DNA of 64,000 bases, taken from the NCBI GenBank assembly GCA_003255025.1, contig QANY01002785.1, positions 1,086,043 to 1,150,042 on the forward strand, written 5' to 3'. Below, piece by piece: positions 11,391-22,669 of the stretch. Position 1 is the stretch's first letter. Each line of letters starts with the position of its first letter. The position numbers and the translations under genes were made by a program. Origin of the DNA: Datisca glomerata (lineage: Eukaryota > Streptophyta > Magnoliopsida > Cucurbitales > Datiscaceae). A model generated the notes under the pieces. It ran no database searches. It saw only the letters and a list, made by a program, of their open reading frames with translations, and was not told the DNA's origin.

Positions 11391-12499
11391 TCAATGAAGA
11401 GTGAAGACAGAAGTGTCTCCAGACGAACTCTTTTGAGAACGATATTCGCAGTCTTAGGATCGACTAAGAAATCGAATCCGATTATGACTATTAGGTTGAA
11501 CCAATAGATGCCAGTCTTGGGGCATGAAAGTGGAGACTCAAACGGTTAACCAAGACATATTATGAACGTGTTGAATAGACTGGTAACAAATTAGTTTAGA
11601 ACCCAAAACCGTTTACCAAACTCTAAATTTAATAGTTACATCTTAAGGATATTTTCATAATTAGCTTAATCCTGAGTTGAATACGTAGCTTGACTTAGTT
11701 AGTTGCAATCTTTGATATGTCAAATGAGTGAGTTGGAATTGACGGGCAATACATCGACTATTGAGATTGTAATTCAATTAAGTTGGAGTTACGTGACTCA
11801 CATATATGAAAATTCGTGGTTCGATTACGAAAGCAACAATATCGCCTTATGCTTTATTTATGTGTGTGTAAATAAATTAATCTGGTCATGTATTCAATAA
11901 ATTGTCATTGATTAAGACTTGTGAATTGTACGAGACAATTCACTATTATGTTTTTCTTATTCACAATCAATAAAGGAGTGAAGGAAAGAACAACAAGAGG
12001 GGTAAAATAGTAATTTTATATTTTGCTCTTGTTACTGATATTTCACGATACGTATTATGTTAAATATTCTGCGGACCGTGAAAATAAAAGGATTTATTTA
12101 CACCAACAGAAAATGTAGCGCGCATGAATCGAGAGTTGATTCGACATTGAATCTATAGTAGAGTCGTACGATGTCAGAATTAAATAGGTCATAAATTTAT
12201 AGAGATAAATTCACCGTGTATTTGAATTTTTAGATTTGTCCATGTGGGTTCATTCGTTCTCAGAAATAACTCATGAGAACAAGAATAGATAAACGAAGTA
12301 AATTAGATCAAAATGTGGTTTGGTGCCAATGCATATTTCCTACACCTATATGTGATGAGTAATGTCACTTAATTAATTAAGTGTGTTTATATGTATTGAA
12401 ATTAATTAGTTTATCATTTTATAATTATTAGATAATTAGTAAATAAAAATTAATTAATTAATAATGATCAATTAATTAATTTATCAATTAGATTGTTGA
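11391..12499. other. Spacer of inverted repeat, LTR-like
   Basis: No gene seen. The style (GGGGTAAAATAGTAATTTT, and repeated TTAATTAATTAA near 12370-12490) is that of plant LTRs, possibly the body of a solo LTR whose end is the arm at 12500-13160. The open frame at 11703-11900 resembles nothing known. Confidence 0.35.
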
Positions 12500-13160
12500 A
12501 TCTCGATACATCTCAAACTCTAGAGAATATTACAATTTTCGGCAATTATGAATATATGGGGTGGATTTTTGGAAATTTAAAAATATATGAGTATATTTCT
12601 AAATATCAAAAATTATATTTTATCAATATTTAATAGCAATCTGATTGCAAATAGCTCTTCGATAAGATACAGTTGCTTATTAACAAAGCAAAAGGAGAAA
12701 AACGTTTTCCCCTCCCTCCTGGTTGCCGCCAACAATTATATTGAAGGAGAAAATTTTTCATTTTTCTTATTCAATCATTTTGAAAACTCACACTTAAATT
12801 CTTACACAAAATTCTCTTAAGATATATTTATGAAATTAACGGGTGGTTGTTTGGTGGATGAAAGTCACAAATCGTCCTTGGAGTTCAAGTACATGATTTG
12901 GATCTCGAAACTTGAAGAGCACGAAGAATGCTCGAACGAATTCCACCCGTTCATAAATTCCCTGATATAAAAATTTAGGTGAAAAAATTTGTTTCTAACA
13001 TTATCGTCTCGTTTAATGTCGTTTATGCATATTCAAACATTATTTGGTTTGAAGTTATTTAATTTGATTAAATTAATTAATTAAATTTTTTTTATATTTC
13101 ACCTACGAACTATTCGTGGTTCAAACTTATTTTTAATTCATTTTAAAATAAACCGGCCTC
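12500..13160 (-). repeat. Inverted copy of R2
   Basis: Reverse-complementing this block gives the R2 order of motifs: a GTTTGAACCACGAA-like start, CGAGCATTCTTCGTGCTCTTCAAG, ACAACCACCCGTTAATTTC, then a TGTGAGTTTTC-like end. Divergence from R2 is moderate, with many indels, so the two insertions are old or independent. Confidence 0.75.
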
Positions 13161-14580
13161 AACATATTACATATGTGAAACTACAGTATATGCCCGTATC
13201 ATTTCTGGCATAATAATCATGATTCATAAATTCATTCTTGCCCACATATCATTGTCAATTTAACTTCCATAACATATATATAAAGAATATACACATCCTA
13301 TTGGCCTTGTAATAAAGTTAAAACAAGTATTTACTTACCTTACGTCCAAGACAATATTATGTAGTGAAATGGAACAATGTCCTCTTTAAGATGATTTGCT
13401 AGAACTTTTAGTAATACCTTTCATCATTAAATAAAATTACGAAGATTGCTATTATTCTCCAAATACCTTTATTTTACTACAACTTGGTTTCAAACCTTGT
13501 CTTACCACTTGAATATGTTTTATAATATTTTTTATATCATAAAACATACTAACATCTAAGAAGCATACTAAAGCTCTATAAAATGAACAAATAAAAAAGC
13601 TAGGTTTGAAGCCTTTATCTAACTTCCTTTTGTCCTAGTGAATCCTTCTTGCTTAGAGAGACGAAGAACATTCAAAATGGTCATGTTTTCTCAACTTTTT
13701 ACGAAGGATAAATACTTGTCACTAACCTAAGCATGTGCTAGGTGTCATCCCAGGTGGTTTAAAATGCTTACTCACTTGTTTAAAATCAGATCGAAAGTTC
13801 ACCTTCTGATCAAAATCCATCAAAACTTGAAATCTCACCATTGGAAATACTTACCTTGATTTAGGGTACTAGTCTTATTACGAACACATGTAAATTTGTG
13901 AAATTACCATTGATATTAAATACTAGTGTCAATTATATTCTTACATATGTAATCACATCAAGTTTCAATGTGACCTACATCAAAACCCTTAATTATGCAT
14001 ACTTACGTGCTTAAACCAACATTACCTATCTTATTGAAAATACTTTAAGCCTTCTATAATTTTAATTCTCCATATGCCACGTGTCAAGCCATGTATCCTG
14101 ACATTAAAATGAATAAAAATCTATGAATAGCTTCATCGCCTTAGTTGCAGCCTAATTGACGTGCTTTACATACTGTCATTTATGCACCATTAAGCTACGT
14201 CAGAATAATATATATTCCCCATTTTAGTTTCTAGGATGCTTCTAATAAAATTTTAATGCTTTCAATCTTATTAAAATAAACATACTCTCGTCTCTCTAGC
14301 ACATCATTCTTACTCATTTGAAAGAGAACTGAACATTTTCACTGCAATAGAAGCAAACACATAAGTAGATTAGGCTTGAACTTGATCTTAACAATTGTGA
14401 CAATGCATATGTAATCATAAATAACAAAATATTCATGCAAAAAAGTTTATTTATGTGCCAGTTACATATGTGAAAAATCTAGAGCAACACATTGATGGCT
14501 ATGGAGATTCAGACATATACAAACTTGAATACATCCTAGTCATATCACCGAACCAGAAGTTGGTTATCATTATTCATTAT
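13161..14580. other. No gene seen
   Basis: AT-rich non-coding DNA between the inverted repeat and the 3' end of the GET2-like gene. No conserved protein motif was found in any frame. It may include more of the LTR remnant that starts at 10569. Confidence 0.4.
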
Positions 14581-15084
14581 TACACGAAATAGTAAAGACA
14601 TCAACTTCAGATGCACATATCAGGTAAAAAAAACCAAAGAAAAGAAAAATACGGGAAAGCAAATTCGTGGCCTGTGATGAATTGCATTGCATGTATTACA
14701 ACATTCAAGTAACAGTCGGGATATAATGTTCTTAATCTTTACCTTTGAGCTCGCTAATGAAATCAGGTTATATAGCTGAAATTCCCACTCATACAACCAT
14801 AAAAACCATGTGGTAGAAAGGCAGGAATCATAAGTCATATTCTACTTGAGCCAAAATTTAAATTCGATAAACAACTTAAGTTGCATATGGTTTCAAAATC
14901 ACACGGAGGGAAGTGTTAATGCAAGAATACCTTTACCTATACAGACTAATAAAAAGAAATAAAAAACAAGATTACAGTAAATTAGTCAAACAAAAACGTT
15001 CATAACAGATTCTTCAAACAATGTCATTAAAACGGAGGTAAAATGGAAAAGGATCAATAATACCTAGAACATTTAGAATTAACA
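14581..15084 (-). other. 3' UTR region of the GET2-like gene
   Basis: This region follows the stop codon (TGA at 15087-15085). A GTATTATTG donor-like site sits just after the stop at about 15064, so a 3' UTR intron is possible. AATAAT-like signals occur near 14577. The transcript end is not fixed. Confidence 0.4.
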
Positions 15085-17213
15085 TCAATTGTCAAATTGC
15101 CGAAAAAGTGAAAGGCCAGATACAATAATTATTGCATACACACCGAAGTCCATGAACACGGCATCCGTTACTTTCTGCAAAACCGAACCTACCTCTAAAC
15201 CCTTGCTGACATGCACCGCCCAATCATGTCCTCCTAGTGTAGATTGAACTCCATTTGCTCCTCTGGGATGGGATTTAATTGCTCTTTGCTTAAGACTTGC
15301 AAGCACAATAGTTAGATTGGTAATTAAGAGTAGATAGAGAGGCCTAGAGTTTATAATGCTCTTTATGAAGTTGCTCCCTAGGAGTGGAAATCCAAGATTT
15401 GACAGAACTACTAAAATGGCTATTGCTACAGAAGCATAAAGGCGGCTACTTGCTGATGCTGCGATGGCACTATTTATTTGATTTGGGGTGAAAATTGTAG
15501 TATGTCGGGTTTGTGGTTCAAAGAAGTGGTCTGAGTCTAAAGTTGGGAAAGCTGACTGCTGACTGTCAGCTGAAACCGAACCTCCTAGAGCTTCACTGCT
15601 CATCTCCCGATTGAACAAAGGAGGTTCCAGACTGATCTCACGAGCAGTAGCAGAGATGTCAGTAACTGGAGATGAATCATTTTTTTGCCGCGAAGAGTTG
15701 CTAACCTTATCATCTTTGTGAGAAACTGCAGATCAACCAGGACCATGAGCAGGAGACAGAGAGCAAGAATAAACGTCAAAGTAACATGGATTTCATAGAA
15801 CTAAGGAGTACATGCCATATTATAGAAGTAGAACATAGTTGTAGCGAAACCAAATATTGAAATCCACACCCTCTTTTCCAAATATCTCTACTGGGGTCAA
15901 CATGAAAAGTGAGTGAGAAAAAACAATAAAAGGTAAAGACGCAACATCAGCTAAAAGGCAATAACTATGTTCATCAACAATTGCATATGCATAATTGAAA
16001 ACGTTGGTATTCTGGATCACCAACATAATTTTCTCATCTTCATAAACTATTTTTCCTCAACAAAATATTGCATAAACCCGTTCAAGATAAACAGAATTCA
16101 TAACCATGCATAATTTGCAAAACATATACTTGCGAATCTTCGTCCTCAAATGTAAGCCATTATTGACATGCATACTCCTTGACAACCAAATATATTGAAT
16201 GCAGCGCTATGAGAGAAACCCACTAGGCTAAAAAGCGCTTTAATTAGGCCTCCCTCCCTAAAGTGTAAAAGTAAACAAAAGAAAACATCATTTCTTCAAT
16301 TGGACCCACAGCCACAGGTGTGGACATATCGACAGGCACCTCAACTTAAAATCAATGGTACATAATGATAATTTATGCTGGCAACAGCCAGATTAAGCAT
16401 ACCAAGCTAGTTACAACAGATAAACCAGTTCCAACTTACAATATCCAACGTTAACAAGATTTCAGTTAAACTGTTTCTCAATCATGATAAAAGACAATCA
16501 CAACGACTAGATGACTCAATCCTTACTCAAATTCTGATCAATCTCACCCTCACATGACAACCAGCTGTGTTGAGCATACCATACAGGTCTTTTGTGTTTC
16601 TAAAAGAAATTTCCTGTTCCAAACTTTGGCCGGAGAAAACGTGTTGTATAAAGGAATAAAGATTATTTGTCAAAAGAGAAGAGCTTAACCAAGAATCAAA
16701 CACTAAGCAAGTTGCTTTCCGCGAAGAAGATACGCAAAAATATTGACTTTCAGAGAGTTCTCAAACAATTTGAAGTGCTTTCCCAGTGATTGAGTTTAGA
16801 TTATTAGCTTTACTGGAACTCCTTTCCCTCTTTAACACACGACTCTAAAGCTCACTTTCCATAAGCATGTCCTCATATTTACATTTGAAGGAAGTTCGAT
16901 TGAACACTTACTATGTCTAGAGAAAAAAAAGATGGTTTCCCGAGAAAACTCTAACGAAGAAACGTTTTCAACAAAAACAAACAAATCGCAGAAAGCAGTA
17001 GGGAATACCGGTGGTTTGATTTGGGACATGAGGTTCAGGATCTTTTGCGTGGGTCATCAACGACTGGGATAGTAAATCTGTATGTTGATCCTGGGGTTTT
17101 GGAGGTGATGAGGAAGAAGATAGAGACTGGATCCGACCGCTGATAAAGGCTAATCGGTCGGACCCCCGGTCCACGATCTTCCTTCGTCGGGCTTCTCTGT
17201 CGGCCGTAGCCAT
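15085..17213 (-). CDS. GET2/CAML-type tail-anchored protein receptor subunit
   Basis: Probable plant GET2 (GET1-interacting protein), the ER-membrane partner of GET1 that receives GET3 carrying a tail-anchored protein. Exon 1 is 17213-17009 (68 codons plus one base). It ends at a GT donor in ACCACCG|GTATTC. Exon 2 is 15725-15085, after a TGCAG acceptor. The split codon restores one frame of 846 bases, giving 281 residues. The N terminus has the charged REARRRK motif (residues 6-12) followed by GSDRLAFISGRI, the GET3-docking feature of GET2/CAML. A polar Ser-rich linker (about 30-155) follows. Three hydrophobic spans lie at about 165-187, 197-211 and 258-276. Start choice: first ATG, followed at once by the basic motif. 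No stop or frameshift was seen, unlike everything around it. Family assignment is from motif and topology, not from a search. Confidence 0.8.
15726..17008 (-). other. Intron of the GET2-like gene
   Basis: A 1283-bp GT-AG intron, AT-rich, with no transposon motif recognised. Open frames inside it (for example 15820-16026 and 16832-17029) are spurious. Confidence 0.8.
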
Positions 17214-17924
17214 TTATCTAGAGAGAGGAGAGAGAGGGAGAGCTCTGCTGCTTCTCAGTTCGTGACGCAATACTAGAATATTTCGGAGAACGACTTGTTT
17301 CAAATTTCACTGGATCTTTTACCACAAATTTTTATAAATGACCCATTGTAAAAAAATGATTTTTGTACTCCTGTTAAATTTAAACCAAATTCAACTCTTT
17401 TCCAGGGGTGTTGCCAAAAAAACTCTTTTATAGGGAAAAACCTTGAAAGATTTTTCTGGTAATTGTTTCTAAATTTCTTTTATTAAAAGATATGTAAAAT
17501 AAAATCTGCTTAGATGATTATTGAAAAAAATTGTTTTGTATCATTTTATTTTATATGGAAAAAATGTTTAAACGTCACATCGTCACTATAATTTTTTTTA
17601 GTATTGATTTTAAAGTGTGGTCATTATAGGTTAGAAGTTGTTTCTCTCCATTAACCCCTTTTCCTCAAGCTCCATCCATGGCCGATTTGAGAGAAGAGAG
17701 ATGTAGGCATGGATGGAAATCTAGTCAACTCAAGCTTGCAATCTCGTTCTCCAATCTCTCTCAGCTCAATGTCAGAATAGAAGACTCATATTGTACTTGT
17801 GTTCTAAGTTCTCAAAGTCCACTCCATTTTCTTACGATCTCTCTCCAAACTAGGTGATTTTCGGGACACACTCTAATGCTGGGAAATTTTTTTCCCGCAT
17901 TGATGCTGAGATTGATCCTGGCCG
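17214..17924. promoter_or_regulatory. GET2-like 5' UTR and possible divergent promoter
   Basis: On the minus strand, the 50 bases before the ATG are CT-rich (CTCTCCCTCTCTCTCCTCTC), typical of a plant 5' UTR. The remainder, to about 17.9 kb, is AT-rich. It lies between this gene and a possible plus-strand first exon, so it could serve both. Confidence 0.45.
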
Positions 17925-18267
17925 TTGGATTTGGCCTGGACAATCCTAGCCACTGACTTAAAACTCCCCCCTTTTCCTTACAACCAGTCACCATTCTTTC
18001 TCTCCCCCATTTTCTTCGAACAAAACACATCACTCTCTCTTCTTCCTTCTTTGATCATCTCTGCCTTTTCTCTATTGAAAACACGAGCTCTTGAGCTCTC
18101 ATCATGTCTTCAATCGAGCTCTCTTCATCACCGCTGCAAGGTCGATTCCATCACCGCTGCAACGTCGACTCCACCACCACTGTAAAGTCGCACACAGTAG
18201 CTTCCCTCAATGACTTCGATCGAGATAGCTTCTCCAAGCTTTTTTCGTGATGCAGGGTTTTGTTTCG
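17925..18267 (+). other. Possible first exon of an unknown transcript
   Basis: CT-rich, leader-like DNA is followed by an open frame and a strong splice donor, TTTCG|GTAAGT at 18268. A short frame from ATG at 17925 and the ATG at about 18250 both lie in it. The next acceptor-like site is TTACAG at about 18596. Downstream sequence in all frames soon meets stops and matches nothing known. It could be the leader of a lost gene or of a long non-coding RNA. Confidence 0.3.
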
Positions 18268-18344
18268 GTAAGTTCAAGAAACCTTCAAGCCTTTCTACCC
18301 TAGATCATTTTTCTTCATCTTGCTGGAGAAGTTTCTAGATTTGA

Positions 18345-18500
18345 ATGTTTCTGATTTAGGGCTTTTGGTTGCCATTTGCATGTTTCTGATTTAGGGTTTT
18401 GGTTGCGATTTTCATGTTTCTGATTTAGGGTTTTCCTTGTGAATATCCTTTTCCTCTTGTTGCGATTTGCATGTTTCATGATTTATGGTTTCGTTAGTTT
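18345..18500 (+). repeat. Short imperfect tandem repeat in putative intron
   Basis: Three diverged units of about 45 bp built on CATGTTTCTGATTTAGGG followed by TTTTGGTTGCGATT. They lie just after the splice donor at 18268. Confidence 0.6.
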
Positions 18501-18599
18501 TTATGGTTTCGTTAATTTTTATTTACCTTCTCTTTATAGCTATTTATTGTGACTCTGAGATTGACATAATACTTATTTTTTTACTGATTACAGAATGTT

Positions 18600-19660
18600 T
18601 TCCCCTAGGGAACGAGTGCGTTGGTTTGTAGTAGTCGAGTGTTTTGTTATATCAAAACTCATCATATAGGAATTGCATTTCCGATTAAGGCGGTAGATAA
18701 GAAGCACAATTTTTATTATTTTTAGGAGCATATGAGAGTGGATTTAGATTTGGTCGATATTATCTGTGAGTTCATAGAGTGTTCATTTCACCTCTGTATA
18801 ATTCCATCTTTATGCTCTCATTATAATATGCTATTGGACTTGACATTGGTATTTGACTGTTGGTCCATCGAAGAAAGTTAGTGTGAGATGTATCTACGAA
18901 ACTTGTCGACTTTGGTTCTTCATAAGTTGAGGGGGGATAAAAAATCTGTTGAGTTATGGAATTTCTTTTGTTTTGATGGACATACAAGAATAGAGGCTAA
19001 GTTATGGAATTTCTTTTATTTTTATTGGTTAGGCATGGAATTTTCTATTATGAGAACTTATTTTTATGAGATGATAGTTCCTTAATGGCAGTCTCGATTC
19101 ATTTAAATTTATCTTTTTACTTATTGAAAATCAAACATGTAAATAGTTTCATTGAACATATTTCCAAGAGGCTCATTTTTACTTGTTTGAGACTCATAAT
19201 TTCATTTTATACAACTAGTGTAAATTATGATTGTTGTGATAATAACCATATCACCAACCATTAGCTTTCTATTTTAATATTGCTTCTGCCTTTGTTCTTG
19301 AAGTCCAAACTTTTTTTCCCCACATTTAGCTTCTTACACTTGTAGATGACGAAATGGGGTTTCCCATCTCGCCTAAAAAATCAAAGTAATAATAAGATTT
19401 ATTTTCTCCGCTAGACCAAAAGCATCCTAGTAAAATTTTTGAATCCAATCAGTGATATGATTTTGGTCCACTCCTATGGTTATCAATATAAACTATTTAT
19501 GTATAACAATGACATTTTGTGTAATGCTTCCTTACTTCATTGTTTTGGATTATGTTCATGTCTTAATGTTGTGGGTTGCTCTTGAGAAATAAGAATAATA
19601 TTTTATTATAGTTAGATTAGAATAGATTTATTTGAGAACATAACATGGGTTTGAAGTTGG
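18600..19660. other. No gene identified
   Basis: Short frames with stops. A small duplication of GTTATGGAATTTCTTTT occurs at about 18953 and 19001. No conserved domain was recognised. Confidence 0.35.
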
Positions 19661-19664
19661 ATTT

Positions 19665-19965
19665 TCACCCAATTATAAAAGTGTATCCTTCATGCTCTTT
19701 TTTGGGTTATTTGGCATGAAAGGAATATAAGGGTTTTTTAGAGGATTGAGAATCCTTTTGTAAAGTCTTCTTTTTCTTTACTTGTATTCTTAATTATTGG
19801 GTGGAGGTTCTATTCCCTAGTTTAGAGGATTTGGATTTTGAGAAGAATTGGGTGAATAGATTACATGTTTTTTGTTCATATCAATCTCCTAGGTTGTAAT
19901 TACTCCACCTCAGGGTTTTGTTTATAATATATATCTTACTTACCAAAAAATTATAAAAGTGTTTG
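19665..19965 (+). mobile_element. LINE 3' fragment
   Basis: The plus strand encodes a broken copy of the terminal region of plant L1 ORF2, with HALFWVIWHERN matching the family's H.LFW.LWKERN.R.F motif in the zf-RVT tail. An AT-rich end follows (TACTTACCAAAAAA). Upstream LINE parts are absent, so this is a 5'-truncated insertion. Confidence 0.6.
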
Positions 19966-20880
19966 CTTATTTTTTTCAAGTGAAACCTCTTGATTATTGA
20001 AGACTTGACGACATTGATAAAGTTGGTAGTCATTTATTTATGGAATATTAACTCGTACAAGAATTTTTATCTCAATATCATTAGCTTGAATTTGATTTAC
20101 TTAATCAAATGGAACTTGCTATGTTGTAAACTAGTTTATCATTTTTTCCTTTTGCATGTTTCTATACGAAATATTGTAGTTGGAAGGAGATATTACATGA
20201 GGTTATTTTCTTTCATGGAAACTATGTTATTTCATATGTTTGTTTGTTGCTAGATGAATATCATTGTACATATTATCCTTCAAAAATTGAATAAAATGGA
20301 AAGTCCTACTTTAATGAGAACTGCATGATCAACGTCTTTTTTATATGATTATAGAGATTTGGACATTTATAGAGTTTTTAACTAGCTTACCTATGTGGTG
20401 GAACTTTACTAATATGATTCTTTTAACAAGATAAATTGTGAGAAAAGTTGGACAAAAGTATGTTGAAACTAGATCAAATAAGTTTCTTACATTCATTAAA
20501 ATCTGTACACATCCTATTATCATCTATTTAAGATTGTTCATATATCTCACTTCCAATTAATTCGTTATCTAAAATAGCCATTGCATAAAACTGATTAATA
20601 ACATAATAGGGGCAGATGTATACAAGAATATAACATTGGTATGCCATTTTAGCATTCTTACTAGATGATGTTCAATCAATTATAAATTAACATCAGTGAT
20701 AATCATGATAAGAAGACATTGTCATATGACTAAATTTGATTATATTAACATATATTTTAGATGGCTAATACAAATGTCAACGTGAAAAAGGCATAAAAGG
20801 GTTTCTTTATATACTTGTAAGTAATTAATGAGATCATCAATTTAATGTTACATATTTTAATATAAATTGTTGTAATATTA
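19966..20880. other. No gene seen
   Basis: AT-rich DNA with short open frames on both strands and no recognisable motif. Confidence 0.4.
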
Positions 20881-21840
20881 ATGTGGTTGTTTAAAACTAA
20901 AAATGATGCCAAAGAATGTGCTAAAATGAGCGCGGCAGATGAAAAGATTAGTGGTCATGAAGTAAGTATGTTTAAACAAACATTACATTATAACATGGAA
21001 TTGATAAATTTTGGTTGTAATTTAAGTGAGTTTATGATATGCCAAACTCAATTATTTGAAGGAAAATGAAATCCATGCCTTTGAAAGCGGAGCACAACAA
21101 CCCGGTCCTAGTCATCTCAGAAGGCCTGCCTCTAAACGGAAGTTGCTCACACGCTGTACACCCGAGAAATTTGTTGATCATGTTGCAAATGTAGATGAGG
21201 GGAAGAGGAGAGCAATCGTGGAGATAGGATTCAGAGGGTTGTTAGATATTAAATTACATAAGCCGAGAGAAACTTATTGCAGCAACTATTAGGTTGCTTC
21301 GATCCAGCCACCTGCATGTGGAATGTCCATCGGTCGACATTCAAAGTCACCGCAAATGATGTGACTTCTATACTGGGCATCTTTGATGGTGGGTAGGAGA
21401 TCAAATTCAATGGTAATGTGATTGAGATAAAAGATCTAAAGGCAAAGTAGGTGAACGCCAAAGGTGATATCCTGGTGAATGCCTTGTCAAAATTCTTAAT
21501 TGGGGAGCCTGACAGTGACTACTGGAGGCAAGCGTTTATGCTGCGCATTGTCGGGATTTTTTTATCTCCTTGATCAAAACCAATCGTCAGTCATTTATGG
21601 TTGCACGTTGTGAAGTCACCTGTGACCATCCAACAGAAGAATTGGGCTTCTGCTTGTTTTAAATATTTTATGGATGGTGTCGTGAGGTATCAAAACAACC
21701 ACCACCATAGCATTATCGGATGCTTGTTGTTTTAAAAATTTTGTGGATGGTGTCGCGATGTATCAAAACAACCACCACCATAGCATTATCGGATGCTTGT
21801 TATTTATACAGGTAATATATTTAGTGTACATTGGTATTAC
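20881..21840 (+). pseudogene. Plant mobile domain/Ulp1-element-like protein remnant
   Basis: The open frame at 21056-21292 contains TRCTPEKFVDHVANVDEGKR and VEIGFRGLLDIKL. Shifting frame gives FDPATCMWNV, a segment like ...TSILGIFDGG, then VGIFLSP and HHSIIGCLLF. The order matches a plant protein type (R.CTP...V..M.F..LL...L..L, FD...L.IHG, D....LG...GG, GG.L.FLQ) often carried by Ulp1-containing Mutator-like elements. Stops, frameshifts and a partial tandem duplication inactivate it. The upstream frame at 20881-21069 may be part of the same gene. The family is assigned from memory of motif order only. Confidence 0.5.
21651..21793 (+). repeat. Tandem duplication, about 72 bp twice
   Basis: Two head-to-tail units (21651-21720 and 21721-21793), each starting TGCTTGTT and holding CAACCACCACCATAGCATTA. 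They differ by three small indels or substitutions. The duplication lies in the coding part of the pseudogene. Confidence 0.9.
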
Positions 21841-22380
21841 TTTCACATTAATATATATATATATAACATGCACCCATCATGTGAGGAGGCAAACCACTAT
21901 AGGTCCAGCCAGATCAGATAACAAAATAACTTACACTGAGCACGTCTGTCAACGTTTTACAGGGGTCAACGGTCTTAACGCAATCTCTGCTCAACAGACC
22001 TTACTTAGATGCGACTTGGGTGACGTCCCACTCAGTGTTCATTGATTGTTTTTTGACCTTACTGTAGTACAGTGAGTACTTCCTCAACTATAACAGATAC
22101 ATATTGAGTGCCATGGGCTAGCAACAGGATCATGATTAGTAGAGTTTATAGTCATGGTTATATACGGCTTACATTAATACATACATGGTCTCATGAACAG
22201 ATAATATGAGGAAGAAGGGACTTACGGTAAGGGAGCACTGGCGCTCCTGGTGACAACAACGTGATATGTGCAGGTGTGAGCAGAACAGAAATAGGAGAGG
22301 AGTGAGAGAGAGAGAGGGTAAGGCAAACTTAAGAGCTCAGCACATGAGCAGTCTATTTCCCATAAAAGAAAAAGCTCTGT
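21841..22380. other. Viral leader side or flank; no gene assigned
   Basis: Lies downstream (minus sense) of the pararetroviral TATA box, so part of it may be viral leader. CT-rich on the minus strand at 22250-22320. No tRNA-Met primer-binding site of the TGGTATCAGAGC type was found, and the boundary with the preceding pseudogene is not visible. Confidence 0.35.
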
Positions 22381-22401
22381 TCTCAACAAGGGTGAGAGGC
22401 C

Positions 22402-22409
22402 CTTTTATA
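22402..22409 (-). promoter_or_regulatory. TATA box of the pararetroviral promoter
   Basis: The minus strand reads TATAAAAG, followed by GGCCTCTCACCC. It sits in the region after the downstream viral ORF, where caulimovirids keep the pregenomic RNA promoter. Transcription would start at about 22375 and run leftward. Confidence 0.6.
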
Positions 22410-22669
22410 TTACAGGAAAGTAACCTAACTAGAGTACACTCGTAGATAAAAGTAACTTAACTTAAGTTAAAAGTAACTATACAATAGTATTCTATGCTTT
22501 AATAATTATATAACATAGAGTGACGTGCTATGCATCGTCCACGTGTTCGGATGTGAGAGAATTACTGTAGAATCCTTTGTCTGCTACTGTTTGTGTCGGA
22601 CAGCTAAGAGAGTTACTGTAGAACCCTTTGTCTGTTACTGTTGTATGTAGGACAGCTCATCAGATAGGC
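22410..22669 (-). promoter_or_regulatory. Pararetroviral intergenic region with enhancer-like motifs
   Basis: Upstream of the TATA box (minus sense) are a perfect G-box CACGTG at 22540-22545 and a TGACG as-1-type half site at 22521-22525. There is also a tandem duplication of about 55 bp (about 22556-22656; units share TTACTGTAGAA and CTTTGTCTG). as-1 elements and duplicated upstream blocks are known in caulimovirid promoters. Activity here is inference. Confidence 0.5.

Noticed and set aside
16832..17029. Separate small ORF at 16832-17029
   Set aside because: Lies across the donor site and intron of the GET2-like gene; explained by splicing.
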